From Clostridiaceae bacterium (GTDB taxonomy: Bacteria; Bacillota; Clostridia; Oscillospirales; Butyricicoccaceae): 40,734 nucleotides of DNA. The notes beneath the pieces were generated by a model that saw nothing but the letters and a program-made list of their open reading frames with translations, did no database searches and was not told the DNA's origin. A program made the position numbers and the translations under genes. The stretch spans positions 1-40,734 of the forward strand of contig JAEDEU010000005.1 in the NCBI GenBank assembly GCA_016293155.1, written 5' to 3'. Of the stretch, positions 28,912-37,488 are shown one piece after another; positions within the stretch are counted from its first letter, which is position 1; the number at the start of each line of letters is the position of its first letter.

Positions 28912-29823
28912 CTATTCCTGATAGACGGTGAAATCCGTTCCGATCATGCGCTGAGTGCAGCATTCCGGAGAATACATCCAGCGGTCCAGATGACCGTGGT
29001 CGATGAAATAGGAAAGCGGTGTCGGCAGGATGGGCGGCTGGTCCAGCGGCTCGATCAGATTGAGCTTGATCTTCATGCGCTCCGGCAGGATGGATTTGAT
29101 GAAGCAGGACACCTGCTGTCCTGCCATGACGTGAAAACGCTTTTCCGCCAGTCCGGAAAGGTTGGGCGCCAGCTCGATGAACACACCATAGTCCTCCACG
29201 CTGCGCACAATGCCGCACACGGTTTCCCCGGGGGAGAACAGCGCGGCATTCTGTGCCCAGGTGCCGAGCAGCTCCCGGTGGGTGAGCGTCAGACGCTCCA
29301 GCTCCGGCTCCTGATAGAGCACTGCGGCGTAGATATCCTGCCCGACGGCAAAGCGCTCGCTCGGATGCGAGATGCGGCTGACCGAGATGTTTTCGATTCC
29401 GATGAGTGAGATCACGCCGCAGCCGATATCCACAAATGCGCCGAACGGCTCCAGATGCGTGACCCGCGCGGGGATGACATCCCCCGGAGTGAGCGTCATA
29501 AAATAATCCAGCGCCTCTCTCTGCGCCGCGCGGCGTGACAGAATCACGCGGTCGTCCTCAATGCGCAGAACCTTGAAGCAGACCGGACGGCCGACACGGG
29601 ATAGAATGGCGATTTCACGCGTTTTGCCGCTGTCGATTCCGAGCGCGCATTCCTCCCGCGGCATAAAGCCCAGCTGATCGCCGAGATCAATGGTGAGATC
29701 GTGCCGCGCATTGCAGCGCACGGCAACGGCCTGATGAATGGTTCCCTCGCTCAGGGCGCGGGATGGGTCGATTGGCTGACTGTAACACATTCCTTCGGGG
29801 TAATAACAGTTCGTTTTTTGCAT
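28912..29823 (-). CDS. S1-domain RNA-binding protein
   Basis: A 303-residue protein. ATG 29823 follows AAAGGAGGGA; the upstream extension of the frame has no start signal. Two S1 RNA-binding domains are visible: residues about 112-180 (GDVIPARVTHLEPFGAFVDI, then a GIENIS loop) and about 200-262 (GETVCGIVRSVEDYGVFIEL). An upstream degenerate S1-like part may cover 25-95. The organisation resembles short Firmicutes homologues of ribosomal protein S1/YugI type rather than the six-domain E. coli S1. A role in translation or mRNA binding is inferred. The C-terminal 45 residues have no recognised domain. Confidence 0.85.
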   Translation of the reverse strand: MQKTNCYYPEGMCYSQPIDPSRALSEGTIHQAVAVRCNARHDLTIDLGDQLGFMPREECALGIDSGKTREIAILSRVGRPVCFKVLRIEDDRVILSRRAAQREALDYFMTLTPGDVIPARVTHLEPFGAFVDIGCGVISLIGIENISVSRISHPSERFAVGQDIYAAVLYQEPELERLTLTHRELLGTWAQNAALFSPGETVCGIVRSVEDYGVFIELAPNLSGLAEKRFHVMAGQQVSCFIKSILPERMKIKLNLIEPLDQPPILPTPLSYFIDHGHLDRWMYSPECCTQRMIGTDFTVYQE

Positions 29824-30000
29824 ATTGTCCCTCCTTTTTGCCGTCTGACCGGAAATCGCCAGACGGAGCGGCTGGATTACTATATGCGGGAAAATGCGGA
29901 AAATTTCCATATTTCCGCTCAGATAGAACAGAAATCCCAACTAGGCAAACGGGAAAAAATATGATAAACTGGAAAAAACAGCATAAGGGGAGGAATGGCG

Positions 30001-30186
30001 TTGGACATTCGGCTGGGAGATATTCTCACAATGAAAAAAGCGCATCCGTGCGGCTGCCATGACTGGCTGGTTCTGCGGGTCGGAATGGATTTCCGCCTGC
30101 GCTGCACGCAATGCGGACATGAGATTATGATTCCGCGCATTAAGGCGGAAAAAAATATCAAAAAGGTAACGCGGGAGCAGGAATAA
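30001..30186 (+). CDS. DUF951 family protein
   Basis: A 61-residue protein of the Firmicutes DUF951 family: DIRLGDILTMKKAHPCGCHD (2-21), then RVGMDFRLRCTQCGHEIMIP. CGC and CxxCG probably bind zinc. Two starts are possible: ATG 29995 sits 1-2 nt from the AGGGGAGG site, too close, while TTG 30001 is 7 nt away and gives the N-terminus MDIRLGD typical of the family, so I prefer TTG. Function is unknown. The uridine phosphorylase gene follows 30 bp later, probably on the same transcript. Confidence 0.85.
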   Translation: MDIRLGDILTMKKAHPCGCHDWLVLRVGMDFRLRCTQCGHEIMIPRIKAEKNIKKVTREQE

Positions 30187-30216
30187 GTATCCTGCCGGAA
30201 CGAGAGGAGGAGCAGT

Positions 30217-30975
30217 ATGCTGATTAACGGAAAACAGATGCACATCCATTGCACCAAGGGCGATGTCGGGCGTTATGTGATCCTGCCGGGCGATCCGGGC
30301 AGATGTGCGGATATCGCGGCTTTGCTGGACAATCCGGTGCATATCGCATCCAATCGGGAATATACGGTGTATACCGGTGAGCTGCTGGGCGAAAAGGTCA
30401 GCGTATGCTCGACCGGCATCGGCGGTCCGTCCACGGCGATTGCGGTGGAGGAGCTGGTGGAATGCGGCGCGGATACGCTCATCCGCGTGGGCACCAGCGG
30501 AGGCATTGACGATGCCGTGCGCGGCGGACATGTCGTGGTTGCCACGGGTGCCGTGCGTCAGGAGGGAACCACGCGCGAATATCTGCCGATTGAATATCCG
30601 GCTGTTGCCGATTTCACCGTGGTCAGCGCGCTCAGGCAGGCGTGTGAGACGCTGGGATATACCACGCATGTCGGTGTCATCCAGTCCAAGGACAGCTTTT
30701 ACGGCGAAATCCGTCCGGAAGCTGTACCGGTGGAGGGCGAGCTGAAGGCAAAGTGGGAGGCGTGGAAGCGTGCCGGCGTGCTGACCAGTGAGATGGAATG
30801 CGCGGCGCTGATGGTTGTCTCCGCGTGCCTGCGAGTGCGGTGCGGTGCAGTGCTCAATGTACTGTGGAACGCGGATGCAGAGGAGGAACCGACGGTTACG
30901 CCGGAGTGCGCACAGCGCGGTGTCCGAGCGGCGGTGGAAGCGGTTAAGCTGCTCATTCAGCAGGATCAAAAATAA
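30217..30975 (+). CDS. udp: uridine phosphorylase-type nucleoside phosphorylase
   Basis: A 252-residue cytoplasmic enzyme of the nucleoside phosphorylase I family; it would split uridine to uracil and ribose-1-phosphate for salvage. Phosphate-binding ILPGDPGR (22-29), RVGTSGG (90-96) and the ribose-contacting SEMECAAL (about 193-200) match Udp. The length is that of the E. coli enzyme. An AGAGGAGG site precedes the ATG. The substrate could also be a purine or a mixed set, but the QSKDSFYGE region fits uridine phosphorylases. Confidence 0.88.
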   Translation: MLINGKQMHIHCTKGDVGRYVILPGDPGRCADIAALLDNPVHIASNREYTVYTGELLGEKVSVCSTGIGGPSTAIAVEELVECGADTLIRVGTSGGIDDAVRGGHVVVATGAVRQEGTTREYLPIEYPAVADFTVVSALRQACETLGYTTHVGVIQSKDSFYGEIRPEAVPVEGELKAKWEAWKRAGVLTSEMECAALMVVSACLRVRCGAVLNVLWNADAEEEPTVTPECAQRGVRAAVEAVKLLIQQDQK

Positions 30976-30976
30976 C

Positions 30977-30996
30977 GCTCAGCCCGCAGGCTGAGC
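30977..30996 (+). repeat. perfect inverted repeat after udp
   Basis: GCTCAGCC-CGCA-GGCTGAGC, 8 bp with a tetraloop and no T run, just before the main terminator. Confidence 0.6.
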
Positions 30997-31000
30997 ATGA

Positions 31001-31035
31001 AAAAGCGGCTGGTTTGATGCCAGCCGCTTTTTTTA
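31001..31035. terminator. bidirectional terminator between udp and the LtaS-like gene
   Basis: A 12-bp stem, AAAAGCGGCTGG/CCAGCCGCTTTT (31001-31012 with 31020-31031), T7 on the plus strand and A-rich on the other side. Confidence 0.92.
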
Positions 31036-32850
31036 ATCCTGAGTTTGAGTTGTTTTTTTGCTTTCCCCGAATACATTTTCGTACTGTACGATCTTGTAAT
31101 CTGCAAGCGCTTCGGTCACCTTCGGATCATCCAGAGAATACAGATATCCGTTGCTGTCCACACAGCCGGAGGAGGAAATGACCGGCCACTCGTCCATCAG
31201 ACCGTATACATACTGCTGATACTGGGAGAGGTTGAGTCCTGCGACATCCAGCGTCAGTGCACCCAGATAGTTTGCACTGATGCGCTCGGGAAGATCACTG
31301 TACTTTTCCTCGTCAATCTCATAGTTTGCCCAGATGAAATACGGAACCGTGTGCTTGTCCAGCTCGATCTCGGCTTCACTTTTGTTGGAATCCTGGAACA
31401 GCTCGGTGTAGAAGGAGTCCTCAATATATGCCTGATGGTCGCCGAAGAATACGACAATGGTCGGTTCCTCCGACTGCCTGAAGTATTCGATCAGCTCCTC
31501 AATCGCGCTGTCGGATTCCTTGATGAGGGACAGATACTGCTTTGCAAGCGGATAGGCGTAATCATAGGTAAAGGATACGCTCTCCTCAAAGTTGTCGTAA
31601 ACCGTATCATAGCCGCAGTGATTCTGCATGGTGACGTTGAACATGAAGAACGGATTCTCCGCTGCTTCATATTCCTTTTTGAGCATGTCATAGTCATCGC
31701 GGTCGCTGATATAGCGGCGCATGAGCTGTATGTCCTCCGGGAAATCATCCAGCGTGATAAATTTATCGAAGCCAAGACGGGGATAGGAGCGGTTGCGTCC
31801 CCAGCCGGTCCCGTAGTACGGATGCATTGCCGTAGCGGAATAGCCCTGCTCCTTCAGGATGGAGGCGAGCGATTCGCGCTGACCCTGTACATACTGGAGC
31901 ATTGGATAGCTGCCGCCCTTGAAGAACGCATAGCTGTTGCCGGTCAGTGCTTCGTATTCCGAGTTGCACGTGCCGCCGCCAAATGCCGGGACAACCAGCT
32001 GACCGGTGATGCAGTTTTCCGCGTCCTCGAGCGAGTGGACAAACGGCATAACATCCTCGGTCAGACCGAACTCCTTTTCCAGATCGCCGAACATGGACAT
32101 ATCGGAAAAGGTTTCATTCATGATAACAACGATGTTCGGGGTATCCTCCGGCTGTGCCTCCGGCTGCTCCATGGAGCTGAGGATGCGATCCGCCGCCTCG
32201 GCGGAATAGCCCTCCGGCTCATCGACAAACAGGATGCCGATATCCATGCAGAAATTGAAGATATAGCCGTTTTGGCGGGAGGCAGTGACCTGCTTCCAGG
32301 TACTGGTGTAAAAAATGTTCGGACCGAACATGGAGAACAGCGTAAAGACAGTCAGGAAAATCGCAGAGATTCCCATGCTGCTCAGACGCTTGCGGATAGA
32401 GAGCTTGGGAACCTGTGTGCGCATGGCAAACACGAGCCAGACAACCGACAGGATGATACAGATTATCATCTCCAGCGGGATTTTGAAGGTCTGGTTGCTC
32501 AGCACGCTGAAGGCGGTTCCCGCCGCATACAGATCCCACGGAAGAATCGGGCTGTTGCGGATATCAATCGAGAAATGATTGCAGATACCGATGAGGAGAA
32601 AGATGGTATGTAGCAGCACCATCGTCAGCCTCGGGCGGCCGGTCACGGCACGCACAATCATATAGACGGCAAAGTAAAAGAGAAGATTGATCCAGAAGGT
32701 ACCGAATGTGAACGGATGCAGACAGAGCGATTGATCTCCGTATTGCAGAATCTCGACAAGAATGAAAGAGAACAGAGGGGTCAGATAGAAAAATACACTC
32801 CTTCGGTTTCGGATCAGTGCGGTTTTCAATTTTAAAAGGTTATTTTTCAT
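31033..32850 (-). CDS. LtaS-like sulfatase-fold membrane phosphoglycerol transferase
   Basis: A 605-residue membrane enzyme. ATG 32850 follows AGGAGG (spacing 10). Five N-terminal membrane segments (about residues 18-175) anchor an extracellular alkaline-phosphatase/sulfatase domain. Likely metal and nucleophile residues are E246 (IMNETFSD), T294 (GGGTCNSEYEALTG, the nucleophile position of LtaS) and D471/H472 (FFGDHQ). It probably transfers glycerol-phosphate or a similar group onto a cell-envelope polymer. The length matches LtaS-type proteins, but substrate specificity (lipoteichoic acid or another glycopolymer) is not readable. It lies downstream of dapL, separated by inverted repeats. 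Confidence 0.9.
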   Translation of the reverse strand: MKNNLLKLKTALIRNRRSVFFYLTPLFSFILVEILQYGDQSLCLHPFTFGTFWINLLFYFAVYMIVRAVTGRPRLTMVLLHTIFLLIGICNHFSIDIRNSPILPWDLYAAGTAFSVLSNQTFKIPLEMIICIILSVVWLVFAMRTQVPKLSIRKRLSSMGISAIFLTVFTLFSMFGPNIFYTSTWKQVTASRQNGYIFNFCMDIGILFVDEPEGYSAEAADRILSSMEQPEAQPEDTPNIVVIMNETFSDMSMFGDLEKEFGLTEDVMPFVHSLEDAENCITGQLVVPAFGGGTCNSEYEALTGNSYAFFKGGSYPMLQYVQGQRESLASILKEQGYSATAMHPYYGTGWGRNRSYPRLGFDKFITLDDFPEDIQLMRRYISDRDDYDMLKKEYEAAENPFFMFNVTMQNHCGYDTVYDNFEESVSFTYDYAYPLAKQYLSLIKESDSAIEELIEYFRQSEEPTIVVFFGDHQAYIEDSFYTELFQDSNKSEAEIELDKHTVPYFIWANYEIDEEKYSDLPERISANYLGALTLDVAGLNLSQYQQYVYGLMDEWPVISSSGCVDSNGYLYSLDDPKVTEALADYKIVQYENVFGESKKTTQTQD

Positions 32851-32901
32851 GAAAAAGGGGCCTCCTGATGCGGAAAGCATTTCCGCAAAAGCGAAAGATG
32901 C

Positions 32902-32942
32902 GGCAAAGTCAGATCATACCCCAAAAATGACCTGACTTTGCC
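32902..32942 (-). terminator. probable terminator of dapF-pyrG-dapL
   Basis: An 11-bp stem, GGCAAAGTCAG/CTGACTTTGCC (32902-32912 with 32932-32942). Only a weak T run follows on the minus strand (CATCTTTCGCTTTTGC), so some read-through into the LtaS-like gene is possible. Confidence 0.55.
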
Positions 32943-32972
32943 TGTTTCAACGAACGATAAAAATCGAAAAAA

Positions 32973-34148
32973 TTACTTGGACAGCAGCTTCTTGATGCGC
33001 TCCACTGCCTCGATGGTCTTTGCGCGGTCGCCGAATGCGGTCAGACGGAAGAAGTTCTTGCCGTTCTCACCGAAGCCTGCACCCGGGGTGCCGACAACAT
33101 TGGCGTTCTCCAGCAGGTAGTCGAAGAACTCCCAGCTCTCCATGCCGTTCGGGCACTTGAGCCAGATATACGGAGAGTTCTTGCCGCCGGTGTACCAGAT
33201 GCCCAGCTCGTCCAGAGCGGAGGCGAGGATCTTTGCGTTCTCCTTGTAGTAGGACAGGTTTTCCTGAATCTGAGCCATGCCCTCCTCGGTGAAGACTGCG
33301 GCAGCGCCTCTCTGTACAATGTACGGAACGCCGTTGAACTTGGTGGTCTGACGGCGCAGCCACATCTTGTTCAGCAGACCGTCCTTGAGCGCCAGCGGAA
33401 CGATGGTGTAGCCGCAGCGGGTACCGGTGAAGCCGGCGGTCTTGGAGAACGAGCAGAACTCGATTGCGCAGTCCTTTGCGCCCTCGATCTCAAAGATGGA
33501 GCGCGGAACGTCCTCGGTGATGAATGCCTCGTAAGCGGCATCGTACAGAATAACTGCGTCCTGTGCCTTTGCGTAATCCACCCACTGCTTCAGGGCAGCG
33601 CGGTCGTATGCAGCGCCGGTTGGATTGTTCGGAGAGCACAGGTAGATCAGATCGCAGGAAACCGAAGCATCCGGCAGCGGCAGGAAGCCGTTTTCCTCGT
33701 TTGCGTTCATATAGATGATCTTGCGGCCCGCCATGATGTTGGTATCCACGTAAACCGGGTAAACCGGATCCGGAACCAGAACCACATTGTCCGCGGAGAA
33801 CAGGTCGAGGATGTTGCCGACATCGGACTTTGCACCGTCGGAAACGAAGATTTCATCCGCATCCAGTGCTACGCCGTAGCTTGCGTAGTACTTCTGGATG
33901 GACTCCTTCAGGAAGCCATAGCCCTGCTCCGGGCCGTAGCCGTGGAAGCCTTCCTTGGTGCTCATCTCATCGACAGCCTTGTGCATTGCGTCGATGACAG
34001 CCGGGCACAGCGGCAGGGTAACGTCACCGATGCCCAGGCGAATGACCGGAGCCTCCGGATGCGCAGCCGTGTACTCGTTGACCTTGCGTGCAATGGTAGA
34101 GAACAGATAGCTGTCCTTTACGTTCTGATAATTGCTGTTGATATTCAT
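32973..34148 (-). CDS. dapL: LL-diaminopimelate aminotransferase
   Basis: A 391-residue PLP enzyme that makes LL-diaminopimelate from tetrahydrodipicolinate in one step, the short lysine and peptidoglycan-precursor route. Family signatures are RLGIGDVTLPLCPAV (37-51), FHGYGPEQGYGFLK (68-81), YLCSPNNPTGA (169-179) and the PLP lysine K236 in SFSKTAGFTGTRCGY. It is the third gene of the dapF-pyrG-dapL operon, starting 4 bp from pyrG. DapL makes LL-DAP and DapF converts it to meso-DAP, so the pair completes the pathway. Confidence 0.97.
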   Translation of the reverse strand: MNINSNYQNVKDSYLFSTIARKVNEYTAAHPEAPVIRLGIGDVTLPLCPAVIDAMHKAVDEMSTKEGFHGYGPEQGYGFLKESIQKYYASYGVALDADEIFVSDGAKSDVGNILDLFSADNVVLVPDPVYPVYVDTNIMAGRKIIYMNANEENGFLPLPDASVSCDLIYLCSPNNPTGAAYDRAALKQWVDYAKAQDAVILYDAAYEAFITEDVPRSIFEIEGAKDCAIEFCSFSKTAGFTGTRCGYTIVPLALKDGLLNKMWLRRQTTKFNGVPYIVQRGAAAVFTEEGMAQIQENLSYYKENAKILASALDELGIWYTGGKNSPYIWLKCPNGMESWEFFDYLLENANVVGTPGAGFGENGKNFFRLTAFGDRAKTIEAVERIKKLLSK

Positions 34149-34151
34149 GGT

Positions 34152-35753
34152 TTACTTGCTCCTTTTCATCGAAGCGCCGACAAACGCCTTAAACAGCGGA
34201 TGTGCGCGGTTTGGACGGGACTTGAATTCCGGATGGAACTGTACGCCGACGAAGAACGGGTGATCCTCGATCTCGACGGTCTCAACCAGCTCACCGGAAG
34301 GAGAGGTACCGCTGATGGTCAGACCGGCGGCCTCGATTTCCTCGCGGAATTTGTTGTTGAACTCATAGCGGTGGCGGTGACGCTCGGAAATATTTTCCTC
34401 GCCGTATGCCTCCGCCATACGGGTGCCCGGAATGATCTTGCACGGATATGCGCCCAGACGCATGGTGCCGCCCTTCTTGGAGACGCCCTGCTGGCTCTCC
34501 ATCAGGTCGATGACCGGATGCGTGCTGGTTTCATCGAACTCGCTGGAATGTGCATCCATCCAGCCCATTGCATGGCGGGCATAGGTGATGACTGCGACCT
34601 GCATACCGAGGCAGATGCCGAAGTAGGGAATCTTGTGCTTGCGCGCATAGTTGCAGGCACAAATCATGCCCTCAACGCCGCGGGAGCCGAAGCCGCCCGG
34701 AAGAATAATGCCGTCCGCGCCGCTCAGCAGCTTGTCCGCAGTGGAATCGTTGATTTCCTCGGAATCCACCCAGTCTACGTCTACAAATACGCCGTTCTCA
34801 TAGCCGGCGTGCTGTAATGCCTCGTAAACGGACAGGTAGGCATCATGCAGCTTGACATACTTGCCGACCAGGGCAATTTTGACGTGATTCTTGCGGGCGC
34901 TGATGCGGTCGAGCATATCGTACCACTCGCTCATGTCCGGCTTGCTGTGCGGCAGAGCCAGCTCGCGGCAGACGATATCGGACAGATGGCTTTCCTCCAG
35001 CATGAGCGGTGCCTGATACAGCACGTCCATGGTGCGGTTCTCAATGACGCAGTCCGGCGCGACATTGCAGAACAGGGAAATTTTGCGCTTGATGTCCTCA
35101 TCCAGCGGCTGGTCTACGCGGCAGACGATGAGGTCCGGCGAGATGCCCAGACCGCGCAGCTCCTTGACGGAGTGCTGAGTCGGCTTGGACTTCGGCTCGT
35201 TGGAGCCGGAGATGAACGGCACCAGCGTAACATGGATGAACAGACAGTTGCGGCGGCCGACCTCGGTGGCAACCTGACGGATTGCCTCCAGGAACGGCTG
35301 GGACTCAATATCGCCGGTAGTGCCGCCGATCTCGGTGATGACGACATCGGCGCTGGTCTTTTTGCCGACTTCATAGATAAAGGATTTGATCTCATTGGTG
35401 ATATGCGGAATCACCTGAACGGTTTCGCCCAGATATTCGCCCTTGCGCTCCTTCTGAAGCACCTGCCAGTAAACCTTGCCGGTGGTCAGATTGGAGAACT
35501 TGTTCAGATCCTCGTCGATGAAGCGTTCGTAATGGCCGAGGTCCAGATCGGTCTCGGCGCCGTCCTCGGTGACGTAAACCTCACCGTGCTGGAACGGACT
35601 CATCGTGCCCGGATCGACATTGATATACGGATCGAGCTTCTGTGCTGCGACTTTGAAGCCGCGCGATTTGAGGACACGGCCGAGAGATGCCGCGGTAATG
35701 CCTTTGCCCAGACCGGAGACAACACCGCCGGTTACAAAAATATACTTGGTCAT
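34152..35753 (-). CDS. pyrG: CTP synthase
   Basis: A 533-residue enzyme converting UTP to CTP with ammonia from glutamine. The N-terminal synthetase domain starts KYIFVTGGVVSGLGKGITAA (3-22). The C-terminal class I glutamine amidotransferase domain has GGFGSRGVEG, the nucleophile Cys in PYFGICLGMQ and the His/Glu pair in VQFHPEFKSRP. Full length. Its ATG overlaps the dapF stop (ATGA), showing translational coupling. As it is internal to an operon, it lacks the leader with initial G/C repeats used for CTP attenuation in some Gram-positives. Confidence 0.97.
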   Translation of the reverse strand: MTKYIFVTGGVVSGLGKGITAASLGRVLKSRGFKVAAQKLDPYINVDPGTMSPFQHGEVYVTEDGAETDLDLGHYERFIDEDLNKFSNLTTGKVYWQVLQKERKGEYLGETVQVIPHITNEIKSFIYEVGKKTSADVVITEIGGTTGDIESQPFLEAIRQVATEVGRRNCLFIHVTLVPFISGSNEPKSKPTQHSVKELRGLGISPDLIVCRVDQPLDEDIKRKISLFCNVAPDCVIENRTMDVLYQAPLMLEESHLSDIVCRELALPHSKPDMSEWYDMLDRISARKNHVKIALVGKYVKLHDAYLSVYEALQHAGYENGVFVDVDWVDSEEINDSTADKLLSGADGIILPGGFGSRGVEGMICACNYARKHKIPYFGICLGMQVAVITYARHAMGWMDAHSSEFDETSTHPVIDLMESQQGVSKKGGTMRLGAYPCKIIPGTRMAEAYGEENISERHRHRYEFNNKFREEIEAAGLTISGTSPSGELVETVEIEDHPFFVGVQFHPEFKSRPNRAHPLFKAFVGASMKRSK

Positions 35754-36589
35754 GCTTCAATGCTCCCTTCAAATACTTTGGTTGCGGAACCGGTGAGGAA
35801 CACGGCCTCGTCGGTATATCGGATTGTCAGATCTCCGCCGCGCAGATGGATGAGGATGTCTTCGTTTTTCTTGCAGATGCCGTTGAGCACCGCTGCGACT
35901 GCGACCGCACATGCGCCCGTGCCGCACGCCCAGGTTTCCCCGCTGCCGCGTTCCCATACACGCATTTGCAGCGTGTGATCGTCGATCACGCGGACAAATT
36001 CAGTGTTGGTGCGCTCCGGGAACATGGGATGGTTCTCAAATGCCGGACCGATTTTTTCCAGATCCAGCGAATCCACCTCGTCCACGAACAGGACGCAGTG
36101 CGGATTGCCCATGGATACACAGGTGACAGAATAGGTTTCGCCGTTTGCCTCCAGCGGCACAGAGACCGCCTGCTCGCCCTCGAAGCGAGTGGGGATTTCG
36201 GCGGGGTTCAGGATTGCGGCACCCATATCGACCGTGACATTGGCAACCTTGCCGTCTTCAATCTGGAACTTGAGCAGCTTGATGCCGCTGAGCGTTTCCA
36301 GGGTCATTTCCGGCTTGCTGACCATGCCGTTGTCGTACATAAATTTGCCGATGCACCGCGTGCCGTTGCCGCACATTTTGCCTTCGCTGCCGTCGGCATT
36401 GAACATGCGCATTCGCGCGTCTGCGACATCGGACGGGCAGATCAAAATAATGCCGTCGCCGCCGATGCCGAAATGACGGTCGGACAGGCGGACGGAAAGC
36501 TCCTCCGGGTTGTCGATGCTCTGCTCAAAGCAGTTAAAATAAATGTAATCGTTGCCGCAGCCATGCATCTTGGTAAAATTCAGTTTCAT
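35750..36589 (-). CDS. dapF: diaminopimelate epimerase
   Basis: A 279-residue enzyme turning LL-DAP into meso-DAP for lysine and peptidoglycan. ATG 36589 (MKLNFTKMHGCGNDY) is chosen: GAGGA lies 9 nt upstream, while an ATG three codons earlier abuts that site. The two catalytic cysteines are C73 (CGNGTRC) and C222 (ACGTGACA). First gene of dapF-pyrG-dapL. A leader of about 180 nt lies between its promoter and start, holding T-rich stretches and weak stems but no riboswitch I can identify. Confidence 0.96.
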   Translation of the reverse strand: MKLNFTKMHGCGNDYIYFNCFEQSIDNPEELSVRLSDRHFGIGGDGIILICPSDVADARMRMFNADGSEGKMCGNGTRCIGKFMYDNGMVSKPEMTLETLSGIKLLKFQIEDGKVANVTVDMGAAILNPAEIPTRFEGEQAVSVPLEANGETYSVTCVSMGNPHCVLFVDEVDSLDLEKIGPAFENHPMFPERTNTEFVRVIDDHTLQMRVWERGSGETWACGTGACAVAVAAVLNGICKKNEDILIHLRGGDLTIRYTDEAVFLTGSATKVFEGSIEA

Positions 36590-36775
36590 AACTACCATCC
36601 TCAAAAATGATCGTTTGCGTCGGTGGCTTATCATTGACAGCACCGCTGACTGTACGGAAAATAGAAAGACCCATCCCTGGCCTGTGTCGTATGGAAACCG
36701 CATTTCTAACTAAGTCTCATCAGACGAAAATTGCTTCCGCCGGCTCTCATTCGCAAAAAGGGATAGGCCTTATCT

Positions 36776-36804
36776 ATTATAACAGCAATAATGCCGGTTT
36801 TCAA
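36776..36804 (-). promoter_or_regulatory. promoter of dapF-pyrG-dapL
   Basis: On the minus strand, TTGAAA (36804-36799), 17 bp, TATAAT (36781-36776). Confidence 0.8.
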
Positions 36805-36843
36805 CAGGAGCACCTTACAAAAACCAGACTCTTTCGAAATAGT

Positions 36844-37419
36844 TTATGTATAGGTTTTTAAAATGCTTTCGGAAATTTCCCGCTTGGTGACGCGGCGGTT
36901 CATTGCCTGTTTTTCGATATAGGCATGTGCCTGCGGCTCAGTCATTCCGAGCGTGGCAATGAGGACACATTTTGCGCGGTCAATCAGGCGGATGTCTTCG
37001 ATTTTCTGCTGGAGCTTACGGTTTTCCTTTTGCAGACCGAATACACGCATTCGTGCCGCATTGACCAGGCGGAGCGCCTGATAAAACAGCGGGCGGCTGA
37101 GCGGCTTTGGAACGACAAACACGCCGTCCTCCTCCACACGGGCGGAGACCGAGTCGGCAAGGTCATTTTTGACCAGCAGCAGGACGCCGGAGGTCGTAGA
37201 ACGCGCAATGTCCAGTGCCAGATCATGACCCAGCTCATCCGGCAGGGGAGCGTTAATCAAGACCAAATCGAAATCAGATTCCAGTATTCTGCGGCGCGCC
37301 TCGCTGGCGGAAATACAGATTACAATGCGCTCCGGGCGGGAAGTACCTCCGCTGCAAAGCAGATCGGAAAGCATGGCAGCACTTTTTTCTGCTGCCGCGA
37401 CGATTAAAACACGATTCAA
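36844..37419 (-). CDS. ANTAR-domain RNA-binding antiterminator with degenerate receiver
   Basis: A 191-residue protein. TTG 37419 is the likely start: GGAGG lies 7 nt upstream, and the longer frame (also TTG, 37440) would include that site in its coding region. Residues 1-120 are receiver-like but degenerate: the acidic pocket is AAAE (8-11) and the phospho-acceptor position is N56 (LVLINAPLPDE), though K105 is kept. A coiled-coil stretch (128-145) leads to the ANTAR domain (about 140-190: LIDRAKCVLIATLGMTEPQA, then the ...RRVTKREISESILKTY end), which binds paired hairpins in nascent RNA to prevent termination. It follows glnA by 69 bp, probably co-transcribed, so nitrogen control is likely. 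Confidence 0.88.
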   Translation of the reverse strand: MNRVLIVAAAEKSAAMLSDLLCSGGTSRPERIVICISASEARRRILESDFDLVLINAPLPDELGHDLALDIARSTTSGVLLLVKNDLADSVSARVEEDGVFVVPKPLSRPLFYQALRLVNAARMRVFGLQKENRKLQQKIEDIRLIDRAKCVLIATLGMTEPQAHAYIEKQAMNRRVTKREISESILKTYT

Positions 37420-37488
37420 TGGCGACCTCCTTTCCTTCAAAATCCATCACAAAATAAAATAACGGTTATGATTTTATGGAAAGGGAAG

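Noticed and set aside
36590..36775. Possible lysine riboswitch or hammerhead ribozyme in the dapF leader
   Set aside because: The minus strand contains CTGATGA followed by GAAA, but stem II cannot form. The conserved L-box blocks are missing. Only weak stems and T-rich stretches remain.
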